A stretch of DNA of 38,945 bases from Promethearchaeota archaeon (lineage in GTDB: Archaea; Asgardarchaeota; Lokiarchaeia; Sigyniarchaeales; SOKP01), in contig JAGXOA010000035.1 of assembly GCA_019894715.1 (NCBI GenBank), forward strand, positions 1 to 38,945. The letters are read 5' to 3'. Both the position numbers and the translations under genes were made by a program. The notes beneath the pieces are model-generated. The model saw only the letters and a list, made by a program, of their open reading frames with translations. It had not been told where the DNA came from and did no database searches. Below, one piece after another: positions 26,993-35,122 of the stretch. How positions within the stretch are numbered: the stretch's first letter is position 1; every line of letters begins with the position of its first letter.

Positions 26993-27098
26993 TATTTAAT
27001 AATTTATATTATTCTTATGAATATAAATAAATTTTATAAAAATTAGAATGGTAAAAAAGAAATAAAAATAAAATATAATACTTTTTTCTTGAAGGTCT

Positions 27099-28301
27099 CT
27101 ATAGATAAAGATAACCTTGATGATTTCCCTTTGTACTTAATCTAAGACTTCCAATTAATATCTTCTTTATCTTGATCTGTTCTTTATAACTTAAGTCTGA
27201 GAATAATAGAATATATTCCTTCTCCAGATTAATTGAGAAAAGTAATCCTATTTTTATTAGTTTAGAACGTGCTGTAAGAAGAGCAATAATTACATAATGA
27301 TAAGGCAATTTCACCAATTCTTCAGGATTAATTTCTGTTTCAGATATTTTATCTTCTTCCTCATCATAGTCATGTTTTACAAATTTAATATCATTCAGAG
27401 GAATTGTCATTTTTCGATATTCTCCTAATATTTTAGAAAATTGACTTTGCCTTAAAAATCTTCTTTCTTCTTTACTTCTTTCATAGAAAAATTCATTAGA
27501 TTCTTTAATTGTAAGTATTTTTCTACTCTTTTTTGATTTTGCCTTTTTCTCAATTTCTTTTAATTCTTCAACCTCCTCATCTTGAAATAGAATGATAAAA
27601 TCAGGATTAATAGCATTTATAAAGAAGTTTTTATAAATAATTCCTGCTTCAGTTTTAATCCAACCATCACTATCAATTAGAATAAAATCTGAGTCTTTAT
27701 GTTTTTTTATGTAGCTATCAATTAGATCTTTACAAAAATGAGATACAATAAACTTAAGATTTCCTTTTGGAAAAGTAGCTCCGATAAATTTAGTATATTC
27801 TGGTTTTATATCTTCTCCTGAAAAGATTGAACCTTTAATTTCACCTATATTAATTGTTGTAGGCAAAAACATCATTTGTTGTCCAAGATCTGAATCTAAA
27901 TAACCCCCTTTTAATCCATTTTTTAAAAGATTATTAGCAAGATATTTTATTATTGCTGTTTTCCCACTACTAATCCCTAAAGTCATAATTCTAACTGGAG
28001 CATCATCGTTTTTATTACTAATATAATCTAAAATTTCATCTTTAATTTCTTCCCATTCTTTTGAAATTGAATTATTTTTTAATTGTTCTAGATTTTCTTC
28101 TGGTTTATTTGCTATAATTTCTAATTTTGAATCATTAATAGCATATAGTGGATATCTTGCAGCACTAGGAATAACAAGATTATTATCTTTTTTGTCATTG
28201 GTTATTTCCTTTCCAAAAATCTCAATAATTCCTTCTAATATTTCAATTCTGGTGGGACCTTTTATTAAAAGAGTATGTCCTTTTTTCAATTCTTTTATCA
28301 T
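27099..28301 (-). CDS. Clp1/Grc3-like polynucleotide 5'-hydroxyl kinase
   Basis: Predicted to phosphorylate 5'-OH ends of RNA or DNA. The 400 residues show an N-terminal beta-rich domain (KKGHTLLIKGPTRIEILEG), then the P-loop GISSGKTA (109-116), the Clp1 signature LDSDLGQQ (135-142) and a catalytic strand FILIDSDGWIKTEAG (186-200), with a charged lid around RSKEERRFLRQSQF. A C-terminal beta domain follows, as in Clp1 and Grc3/NOL9. Archaeal homologues act on RNA and DNA ends. It stands on the minus strand, 74 bases downstream of the GNAT gene. Confidence 0.88.
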   Translation of the reverse strand: MIKELKKGHTLLIKGPTRIEILEGIIEIFGKEITNDKKDNNLVIPSAARYPLYAINDSKLEIIANKPEENLEQLKNNSISKEWEEIKDEILDYISNKNDDAPVRIMTLGISSGKTAIIKYLANNLLKNGLKGGYLDSDLGQQMMFLPTTINIGEIKGSIFSGEDIKPEYTKFIGATFPKGNLKFIVSHFCKDLIDSYIKKHKDSDFILIDSDGWIKTEAGIIYKNFFINAINPDFIILFQDEEVEELKEIEKKAKSKKSRKILTIKESNEFFYERSKEERRFLRQSQFSKILGEYRKMTIPLNDIKFVKHDYDEEEDKISETEINPEELVKLPYHYVIIALLTARSKLIKIGLLFSINLEKEYILLFSDLSYKEQIKIKKILIGSLRLSTKGNHQGYLYL

Positions 28302-28375
28302 AAATTATCCTCTTAATTTAGAAATGTAAATAATTGTTTAAAATAGTTAGCACAATTCTCATTTTATCAATATAT

Positions 28376-28819
28376 TCAAATTTTTAATTCGTAAATACGG
28401 TAAATTTCTTCAAATCCAATTTTTGTAAATAATCCTTTTGCTGGTTTGTTTATCAATGGTTTTGAAGAAATTCTTATAGATTGAATATGGTTTTTTTTTA
28501 AATAATCTATAATAGAATGAATAATTTTTTCACCTATACCAGCTCTCCTTCTATCTTCTCGGACTATTAAGTTTGAGATATAACCAAATCGAATACCATT
28601 ATCTGAAACTTTAACGGCGCAAAGAGCCATTCCGAGAATATGATTAGTTTCAATCTCGAATGCAACCATAACTTGACTATTATTGTCTTGTTTCATCTGT
28701 TTTTCAATACTTTTTCTCCATCTTTCCTCATTGAAATCTTGTCCTTTAATTGCACATAAGATTTTCATTAATTCTGTGATTTCATCAATATCCTGCTCAG
28801 AAAATTCCCGTATAATCAT
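28376..28819 (-). CDS. GNAT-family N-acetyltransferase
   Basis: A 147-residue single-domain acetyltransferase. Motif A is seen in ISNLIVREDRRRAGIGEKII, where RRAGIG is the pyrophosphate-binding loop for acetyl-CoA, preceded by the strand MALCAVKV. The first residues REFSEQDIDEITELMK are the normal helix alpha-1 opening. The substrate is unknown. It lies upstream of the Clp1-like gene and could share its transcript. Confidence 0.86.
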   Translation of the reverse strand: MIIREFSEQDIDEITELMKILCAIKGQDFNEERWRKSIEKQMKQDNNSQVMVAFEIETNHILGMALCAVKVSDNGIRFGYISNLIVREDRRRAGIGEKIIHSIIDYLKKNHIQSIRISSKPLINKPAKGLFTKIGFEEIYRIYELKI

Positions 28820-29013
28820 ATGAAGTTATATTTGTATTAAAAGCTTTTAAAACAATATTTAAACTAATTAAAGAATTAATAAATATTTATTTGTATTTGA
28901 AAATATCAAAAATTTTTTTGATCTATTTTTTTTTATATAAGAAATATTAATTTTTATAGATTCAATTTCATATTTTGCATATTACAATATCTAATTAGGT
29001 GCAATTATCCAAC

Positions 29014-29553
29014 TTATTTGTTTTCTTTTAATAATTCCTGATGACATGGAATGCATAGATTTTTATCTTTATATTTTTTAATACGAGTACTCATGGTTGG
29101 ATCTTGACATTTTTCACAAGTAATTCTATCAAAGATTTGAGCTTTATTGGGAGGATTAAAGTCTATCTCTTTAATTCTAAAAATATCTTTTGGATCTGAG
29201 TTTATTAGATATTCTATTCTTTCTTTTCTTGATAAGATATCTTGTTGATTATTACTCCTTTTTAGTCTTATATTTACTGCTTTTTTTGATTCTCTATTAT
29301 AAATTGTATAATTATTTTTACCATAATCTAAATGAATCAAATTACCCTTTCCAAATGTTGTTCCTAATAATGCTTGAATTGCATCTACTCCACAAGAATT
29401 CGTTTCAACAATTGTAACCAATTCCTCATCAATAGAAAAATCATTTCCTTGCTCCAAAATATATTTTGAAACTAATACACCTATTGCTAAACCAGAACAC
29501 CTATGACCGTGAAATGCAATTGCTTTTTGCATTAATATTTCTGTATTTATCAT
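29014..29553 (-). CDS. FmdE/FwdE-type protein (formylmethanofuran dehydrogenase subunit E family)
   Basis: A 179-residue member of the FmdE family. FHGHRCSGLAIGV (14-26) and ETNSCGVDAIQALLG (50-64) supply His and Cys residues (Cys19, Cys54) of the metal site, followed by TTFGKGNLIHLDYGK. The C-terminus has a zinc knuckle CEKC (146-149) and CIPC (167-170). In methanogens this protein is linked to CO2 reduction to formylmethanofuran, but many archaea and bacteria carry stand-alone copies that may act in molybdenum/tungsten or other redox chemistry. No other Fmd/Fwd gene is close. Together with the H4MPT dehydrogenase at 262-1179 it fits a methanofuran/H4MPT lifestyle. Confidence 0.85.
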   Translation of the reverse strand: MINTEILMQKAIAFHGHRCSGLAIGVLVSKYILEQGNDFSIDEELVTIVETNSCGVDAIQALLGTTFGKGNLIHLDYGKNNYTIYNRESKKAVNIRLKRSNNQQDILSRKERIEYLINSDPKDIFRIKEIDFNPPNKAQIFDRITCEKCQDPTMSTRIKKYKDKNLCIPCHQELLKENK

Positions 29554-29652
29554 TATAAGAACTTTTTTTATTTGATTTTATTTATTATTTTCTCTCATAA
29601 TTTATAGAATTTAAATAATGAAATATCTTAATAATTAGTAATATAGTAAATA

Positions 29653-30147
29653 GTGGTGATTTTTTTTAAATTTTTGATAGATGCAATGTTGGGAAGACTT
29701 GCTAGATTTTTGAGAATATTTGGTTATGATACAGTTTATGCAAATGATTTAGAGAAAGAATTAAATATAGATTCAATTCCTGATGATAATCTGATAGAAT
29801 ATGCTAAAGAAACAAACAGAATACTAATTACAAAAGACTTACTCCTATATAAAAGATTTAAAGATCAATGTTTTTTTTTGGAAGGTGAAGATGTTTATGG
29901 ATATCTAAGTCAACTAAGAGCTAAATTAGATCTAATCTTTAAAATTAATATTGGAAAAGCACACTGTTCAATATGTAATTCTAAACTTGAAGAGATAAAA
30001 AACAAAAATCTCATCAAAGATAAATTAGAAAATGATACATTCAAATACTATAATGAATTTTATCAATGTTTAAATTCTAATTGCAAGAAAATCTTTTGGA
30101 ATGGTTCTCATATAAAAGACATTGAAAAAAAGTTAGAAAATATTTAA
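29653..30147 (+). CDS. Mut7-C RNase-domain protein (PIN-like with zinc ribbon)
   Basis: A 164-residue protein of the Mut7-C/DUF82 family. The N-terminal PIN-like half has FLIDAMLGRLARFLRIFGYDT with Asp10, then DDNLIEYA and ILITKDLLL, giving the acidic residues expected of a metal-dependent RNase. The C-terminal half is a zinc ribbon with CSICNSKL and CLNSNCKKIFWNGSHI. This matches archaeal stand-alone members completely. GTG 29653 is used as start, since the conserved FLIDAMLG must be inside; no ATG precedes it. Confidence 0.86.
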   Translation: MVIFFKFLIDAMLGRLARFLRIFGYDTVYANDLEKELNIDSIPDDNLIEYAKETNRILITKDLLLYKRFKDQCFFLEGEDVYGYLSQLRAKLDLIFKINIGKAHCSICNSKLEEIKNKNLIKDKLENDTFKYYNEFYQCLNSNCKKIFWNGSHIKDIEKKLENI

Positions 30148-30256
30148 ATAATAATTAGATAGTTTTATATTTCATCTGCTATAAGGAAATTATTATTTTG
30201 CTTTGATTAGATTATTTTACTTTTAAATTAGAATATTCAGTAAATTTTGTTATATT

Positions 30257-30487
30257 TTAGCGTAAACTACTCTTTTTAAAGTGTGTCTGTTTTATATCTT
30301 CAAATTTCTTTTTTGTTTTTTCTATATCTTCACTACAATTTCCTTTCTTATACATTGTGTATGCTTGATTAAGCAATTCAAGACATTTTCTGTATTCTCT
30401 GTTCTTGAAATGATTTTCAGATAATTCTACTAAATAATCTCCTTTCTTCTTATAAAACTCGTTCCATTGTCCAGAAGTATCAACCAT
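30257..30487 (-). CDS. Small helical protein, possibly a single TPR- or MIT-like hairpin
   Basis: A 76-residue, highly charged and fully helical protein. Residues about 15-48 (YLVELSENHFKNREYRKCL, then ELLNQAYTMYKKG) read like one tetratricopeptide hairpin with a capping helix; a MIT-type three-helix bundle is an alternative. No close family is recognised. It has its own ATG and sits alone between the Mut7-C gene and aroC. It may be a small adaptor. Confidence 0.5.
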   Translation of the reverse strand: MVDTSGQWNEFYKKKGDYLVELSENHFKNREYRKCLELLNQAYTMYKKGNCSEDIEKTKKKFEDIKQTHFKKSSLR

Positions 30488-30600
30488 AAGATTCCAACAA
30501 AATATTAGGTATTATTTTATATAATATAACAAAAAGATAACCATATAAACATTTTTACTGTCAAAAGATTAATTAATATCGTCAATAAGGAAACGTTTTC

Positions 30601-31716
30601 TTAATCCTCAGATTCAATAACTAGAGGAATTTTACCTTCATACATAAGTTGATCTAACAAGACAATTGCAGTCATAGCCTCAATAACAATTACTGCTCTT
30701 GGCACTATACAAGGATCATGTCTTCCTGTTAGATTTAATTTTATGTTCTCCATCTTATTTATATCAACAGTCTTTTGCTCCTGACTTATAGAAGCAGTTG
30801 GTTTTATAGCAATTTGAAATTCAATTGGCATTCCTATGGAAATACCTCCTATAATTCCTCCTGCATCATTTTTTATAGTTTTAATCACTTTATTCTCTAT
30901 TATCCATGGATCATTATGTTGGGAACCCTTCATTTCAGCAGATCTAAAACCTGCTCCAAATTCAATTCCTTTGATTGAGGGTATTGAAAAAATAGCTCTG
31001 CTTATATTCGACTCCAATCCTTCAAAAATTGGGCTTCCTACTCCCGATGGAAAATTATATACAATACATTTGATAGTGCCACCAATAGAATCATTATCGT
31101 TCTTGACATTTTCAATTAATTCTATCATTTCTTTAGATTTTTTAGAATCAAGGCTTCTTACAATTGATGATTCTCTAGTTTTTACTAATCCATCCAAGTC
31201 TTCAAGAATATAATCTTGTTTATCATCTATCTTACCAATACTTTTTGTATAGGCAAAAATATATATATTATATTTTTCTAGAACTTGTTTAGCTATTGCA
31301 CCAGCCATTACGACACCTGCTGTAGACCTTCCAGAAAATCTCCCAGAACCTCTATAATCTGCGTTTCCCCCATATCTTTTCAAAGCAGAATAATCAATAT
31401 GTGAGGGTCTTAATACATTCTTATATTTTTCATATTTAGAAGAGTCTGTATCTTTATTCTCAATAATTAAACAAATTGGTGCACCTGTTGTTTTTTTTTT
31501 AAAGACACCAGATAGAATCTTCATTTTATCGGGTTCATTTCTTGAAGTTGAAACTTTAGATTGACCTGGTTTTCTTTTATTAAGTTCACTTTGAATAGAT
31601 TCTAAATTAATATTTACTCCAGATGGAGCCCCATCGATAATAATACCAATTACATTTCCATGGCTCTCTCCAAAAGAAGTTATTTTAAATATTTTCCCGA
31701 ATATATTTCCTCCCAT
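30601..31716 (-). CDS. aroC: Chorismate synthase
   Basis: Converts 5-enolpyruvylshikimate-3-phosphate to chorismate with reduced FMN, the last common step to aromatic amino acids. The 371 residues are normal. Signatures are SFGESHG (14-20), RKPGQSKVSTSRNEPDK, then DYRGSGRFSGRSTAGVVMAG, and GRHDPCIVPRAV near the end. It diverges from aroA, which makes its substrate; about 690 bases with IS relics separate them. Confidence 0.97.
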   Translation of the reverse strand: MGGNIFGKIFKITSFGESHGNVIGIIIDGAPSGVNINLESIQSELNKRKPGQSKVSTSRNEPDKMKILSGVFKKKTTGAPICLIIENKDTDSSKYEKYKNVLRPSHIDYSALKRYGGNADYRGSGRFSGRSTAGVVMAGAIAKQVLEKYNIYIFAYTKSIGKIDDKQDYILEDLDGLVKTRESSIVRSLDSKKSKEMIELIENVKNDNDSIGGTIKCIVYNFPSGVGSPIFEGLESNISRAIFSIPSIKGIEFGAGFRSAEMKGSQHNDPWIIENKVIKTIKNDAGGIIGGISIGMPIEFQIAIKPTASISQEQKTVDINKMENIKLNLTGRHDPCIVPRAVIVIEAMTAIVLLDQLMYEGKIPLVIESED

Positions 31717-31974
31717 TTTTCATAAAACACTCATAAGTTATTGTTAATAATTCTTTAATTATATTCACGTAATATTATAGACTTTGCTTTTAAGTAAAGC
31801 TTATTAAAATTTAAATTTCTTTCTCTAATAAACCTTTTTTCTTATAATTATTCTAAATTTGATTATTTACAAATTTAATAACTATTTAAATCTAAATAGA
31901 AACGAATTAAAATCACAAAAGAGAAAAAGATTAAAATCATCAGAATAATAAATTTCTATTAGGATTTACTTCAT

Positions 31975-32090
31975 TTTTTTGAACTACCACTACCTAAAGG
32001 AAGTGGATTCGTAATCCCTAAACCTCAATGAGGATCTTAGACACTACAGGATAGTTCTCTACCCTTATATTATTAATATTTTGCTCTATT
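31975..32090 (-). pseudogene. Decayed C-terminal end of a TnpB-like gene
   Basis: Read on the minus strand, one frame gives KGRELSCSV, a stop, DPH, another stop, then GLGITNPLPLGSGSSKK. The last part closely resembles the usual TnpB tail (EAG.x.PLPLGxGSSK). The stops, and the absence of any upstream TnpB sequence before aroA, mark it as a relic. Its end coincides with the hairpin at 31987-32006 and TAGTTCA (31981-31985 side), as in intact elements. Confidence 0.5.
31981..32006 (-). mobile_element. IS200/IS605-type right-end hairpin, minus strand
   Basis: CCACT (31987-31991) pairs with AGTGG (32002-32006), and CCT (31993-31995) with AGG (31998-32000), around a two-base loop with one A/A mismatch. 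On the minus strand it reads CCACTTCCTTTAGGTAGTGG followed by TAGTTCA. The element at 94-122 has the same design, CCAC..CCTTTAGG..GTG then TAGTTCA, so they are related ends. Confidence 0.55.
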
Positions 32091-32149
32091 TAAGAATAGG
32101 GTGTGATCTTGATTAGTGATTTTTGGAATTTTTTTATTACAAATCTCAT

Positions 32150-32169
32150 CCCATCCCTAAAGGAATGGG
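32150..32169 (-). mobile_element. Second IS605-like end hairpin
   Basis: CCCAT (32150-32154) pairs with ATGGG (32165-32169) with inner CC/GG pairs around CTAAA. On the minus strand it reads CCCATTCCTTTAGGGATGGG then ATGAGA, the CCTTTAGG core again. It is not followed by TAGTTCA, so it could be the end of a different element, or another part of the same relic. Confidence 0.4.
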
Positions 32170-32441
32170 CTTTCTTTTGTTTTTATGGTAAATATTTTTT
32201 TCTATTGAGAATATTTTATCGTAAAATCCTATCATTTTAGAAATAGGTGTTCTCCATAAGAGAGAACATAATCAGGAACGATTTATCATCTAACCTAATA
32301 AAGGATATAGGTCTTATACTTAATGAATAAGTAGCTTGGATGCAAACTATCATGTAAACAATATTTAATATGAATAAAAACTATTAATTATCATAACCAA
32401 TAAAATTGATAACCTATCTGTATAAAACTCTTTACAGCACA

Positions 32442-33770
32442 ATGAATCTTAAAATTAAAACACCACTAAATTTCCTGAATGGAACCATAATTCCCCCTGG
32501 TTCTAAAAGTTATTCTCATCGTGCATTAATTTTAGCAGGATTTACTGAAGGAGCTTCAATAATTAAAAATCCTCTAATTTCAGGAGATGTAAGAGTTACA
32601 ATAGATATATTAAGAATGTTGGGCATAAAAATCTCTAAAATTAAGCAAGATTCTTATGTAGTATGTGGGAAAAGGAATTTTTCTCATGAGAGTACAAATA
32701 TTATTGATTGTAAAAATTCTGGAACTACTTTAAGAATATTAACTGCTTTAAGTTTGTTAATTAAAGGAGGACTAAGCTTTAAGGGATTATTTTTAAAGAG
32801 AAAAAGACCTATTTTACCATTATTGAATGCTTTAACAAAATTAGGTGCTGAATATAATTTAGTTGAGAATAAACTCTCAATTAAAAGAAAAAAAGGAATA
32901 TGTGGCTCTATTAATATAAAAGGAGATATCAGCTCTCAATTTATTACTGCTTTATTGATCATATGTGCTTTAATCAAATGTAAGGATACTAACATTATAA
33001 AACTAAATATAACAACTCCTTTAGTATCCCATCCTTATGTAAAAATCACTTTAAATCTTTTAAAAACGTTTGGTATTAATATTATTGAAAAAAGAGATGA
33101 TAAAAATCTCTTCAGTTATATTATTGAAACAGGACAAATATTGAGGACACAGATATATGAAATTCCTTCTGATTTTTCATCTGCTGCATTCATAATTGCT
33201 GCTGCAGTTCTTTCTCCTGAAGATTCAAATGTAATTCTTAAAAATTTAGATTTTCAAGATCCTCAAGGAGATAAGAGATTTATTACAATTCTAAAAGATA
33301 TGGGTGCTAAAATAGATATTTTCAAAGATGAAAAAAAAATAATCGTTTATGGAAATATTAAAAAAAATCCTTTAAAAGGATTAAATATTGATCTGAATGA
33401 TATTCCAGATCTCTTTCCAATTTTATCTGTAGTTGGAGCATATGCTCAAGGAAAGACCATATTATCTAATGCTCATAATTTAAGATTTAAAGAATGTGAT
33501 AGAATTTCAATCATGGCAAGAGAATTGAAGAAGAAAGGAGTAGAAGTTATTGAAAAGGATGATGGAATGACAATTCATCATTGCAATAATATAGTTGGTT
33601 CAGAAATTGATCACGAAAAAGATCATAGAATAGCAATGGCTAATATTATAGCTAGTTTATATGCAAATACAGAATCAGTAATAAATAATATAGAAATAAT
33701 AAAAGATTCTTATCTAAATTTTATAGACGATTTAAAAAAATTAGGAGCAAATATCCAAAAGATATTCTGA
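32442..33770 (+). CDS. aroA: 3-phosphoshikimate 1-carboxyvinyltransferase (EPSP synthase)
   Basis: Joins phosphoenolpyruvate and shikimate-3-phosphate. With ATG 32442 as start (442 aa) the protein begins MNLKIKTPLNF; the frame is open to TTG 32406 but those 12 extra residues are not family-like. Motifs: GSKSYSHRA (20-28, Lys22), CKNSGTTLRIL, KRKRPILPL, GDISSQFITALL, RFKECDRI and DHRIAMA. It is a complete two-domain enzyme. It is convergent with the ribosomal-protein cluster (stop 11 bases from uS9). Confidence 0.95.
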   Translation: MNLKIKTPLNFLNGTIIPPGSKSYSHRALILAGFTEGASIIKNPLISGDVRVTIDILRMLGIKISKIKQDSYVVCGKRNFSHESTNIIDCKNSGTTLRILTALSLLIKGGLSFKGLFLKRKRPILPLLNALTKLGAEYNLVENKLSIKRKKGICGSINIKGDISSQFITALLIICALIKCKDTNIIKLNITTPLVSHPYVKITLNLLKTFGINIIEKRDDKNLFSYIIETGQILRTQIYEIPSDFSSAAFIIAAAVLSPEDSNVILKNLDFQDPQGDKRFITILKDMGAKIDIFKDEKKIIVYGNIKKNPLKGLNIDLNDIPDLFPILSVVGAYAQGKTILSNAHNLRFKECDRISIMARELKKKGVEVIEKDDGMTIHHCNNIVGSEIDHEKDHRIAMANIIASLYANTESVINNIEIIKDSYLNFIDDLKKLGANIQKIF

Positions 33771-33781
33771 AAAAATAAGGA

Positions 33782-34192
33782 TTAACGGAAAGATTTTTGT
33801 CTTCTTTTTCTTGCTTTTCTTCCGCCAAATTTTTTTGGTTCAATTCTTCGAGAGTCGCCACTTAATAGTGCATCATCATATTCTCTTAAAGTGCGTTCTA
33901 TTTTTTTTGTACCAATGTATTTATTAAGTGCACGAGCGATTGCAATTCTTGCCGCATCTGTTTGACCACTTATTCCTCCACCTTTAACGTTAACTTCAAT
34001 ATCACATTTCTGAATTTTTGGATTATTAATAACCTCTAAAACTTCTTGTATTCTTAATTTTGCAATCCTTGGTTCATAAATTTCTAAAGGTACATTATTA
34101 ATTTTAATTTGGCCTTTTGCTGGGTGTTTTAAAATTGCTCTAGCAATAGCTGATTTTCTTTTTCCTGAAGATTGTATTAATTTTATTGACAT
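33782..34192 (-). CDS. rps9: Small ribosomal subunit protein uS9
   Basis: A 136-residue uS9. It begins with the conserved GKRKSAIARA (10-19), has VNVKGGGISGQTDAARIAIARAL in the middle (cited as two blocks: VNVKGGGISGQTDAAR and IAIARAL), and ends in the basic tail KKFGGRKARKRRQKSFR that reaches the P-site tRNA. It follows uL13 by five bases and is the last gene of the cluster; the rpoN and rpoK genes that often come next in archaea are missing. Confidence 0.96.
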   Translation of the reverse strand: MSIKLIQSSGKRKSAIARAILKHPAKGQIKINNVPLEIYEPRIAKLRIQEVLEVINNPKIQKCDIEVNVKGGGISGQTDAARIAIARALNKYIGTKKIERTLREYDDALLSGDSRRIEPKKFGGRKARKRRQKSFR

Positions 34193-34197
34193 CTTTA

Positions 34198-34671
34198 CTA
34201 AACCTCAGCCTCTTTTTTTTCCCATCCACCAATTCTATTGCATAAATTCCCTAATGTTATGAATTTATTGTAATAGAAAAGACGTGTTTTATCACAATTA
34301 GGGACTTTTTGTGGAATTAATTTTTGATATCTCTTCTTAAATCTCTCTGGAATATCTCCCATATAAACATGAACTTTTTTTATTGCGTCTTTACCTCTAA
34401 TTTTCTTTCTTGGAAGCATTTGTTTTATCACTCTTCTCATAAAGGTATCTGGTCTGCGTTCATGGAAAGGACCTTTTGTAGGGTTAGTAGCAGTACTTAT
34501 ATTTAATCGGGCTAAATATTTTTCATGAATATTACTTTTATTTCCACTGATAATTGCATCTTTTGCATTTATAATAACGATATTATAACCTAATAATGCT
34601 TTTTTTGCTACTTGGCTTGCAAATCTTCCTAAGATTTTATCTTTAGCATCTAATAATTGATATTCTTGCAT
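34198..34671 (-). CDS. rpl13: Large ribosomal subunit protein uL13
   Basis: A 157-residue archaeal uL13, beginning YQLLDAKDKILGRFASQVAK and including the conserved KGPFHERRPD and MLPRKKIRGKDA. The C-terminus has the archaeal/eukaryal extension ending RIGGWEKKEAEV. It lies 22 bases behind eL18 and 5 bases before uS9, consistent with one transcript. Confidence 0.95.
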   Translation of the reverse strand: MQEYQLLDAKDKILGRFASQVAKKALLGYNIVIINAKDAIISGNKSNIHEKYLARLNISTATNPTKGPFHERRPDTFMRRVIKQMLPRKKIRGKDAIKKVHVYMGDIPERFKKRYQKLIPQKVPNCDKTRLFYYNKFITLGNLCNRIGGWEKKEAEV

Positions 34672-34693
34672 TTTAATTACACTATCCTTTTAT

Positions 34694-35059
34694 TTAATAA
34701 AAAACCTTTACTTTTTTTCCTTCGGGATTCTGCTCTAGTAATTCTTCAATTGAAATAAGCTTACTTCCTGAAGCGATAATTTTTTCTTTTGCTGATTTTG
34801 AAGAATTTAAACAAGCAATAGTAAGTTTATGATTTAAATCGCCAATACCTAATACTTTTCCAGGGATAACAATTACATCATTTTGCTTAGTTTTTTTATT
34901 TATACGAGTTAAATTAGCTTCAACTTTATTCCTTCTTGGAGAGCTTAATTTCTTAGAGATCTTTCTCCAAATTCTTCTTTGTGTTTTCCATAAATCCCTG
35001 ACTAATTTCCGGTTATAGTAATTTATTGGTCCCGTAACTTTATGACTCAATACTGACAC
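34694..35059 (-). CDS. rpl18e: Large ribosomal subunit protein eL18
   Basis: A 121-residue eL18, a protein of archaeal and eukaryotic ribosomes only. Visible family parts are LVRDLWKTQRRIWRKISKKL (19-38), NKVEANLTRINKKTK, VIVIPGKVLGIGDLNHKL and ASGSKLISIEEL. It lies between rpoD (63 bases upstream) and uL13. Confidence 0.94.
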   Translation of the reverse strand: MSVLSHKVTGPINYYNRKLVRDLWKTQRRIWRKISKKLSSPRRNKVEANLTRINKKTKQNDVIVIPGKVLGIGDLNHKLTIACLNSSKSAKEKIIASGSKLISIEELLEQNPEGKKVKVFY

Positions 35060-35122
35060 TTCTTTTTGTTCTTAAAATGTATATATATAAAAATTTAATA
35101 ATTTAATAAATTTTTGATTGAA

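Larger units (their letters stand above)
31717..32441. other. aroC-aroA intergenic region with IS200/IS605-type relics
   Basis: About 725 bases with no intact gene. The outer parts hold the divergent promoters of aroC and aroA. The middle (31980-32170) has two GC-richer hairpins and a degenerate TnpB tail on the minus strand, described separately. A further inverted repeat, TGTTCTC/GAGAACA, lies at about 32248-32268. No RNA gene can be claimed. Confidence 0.55.

Noticed and set aside
30836-31213. 125-codon plus-strand frame
   Set aside because: It lies wholly inside aroC on the other strand, and AroC is unmistakable; it is a shadow.
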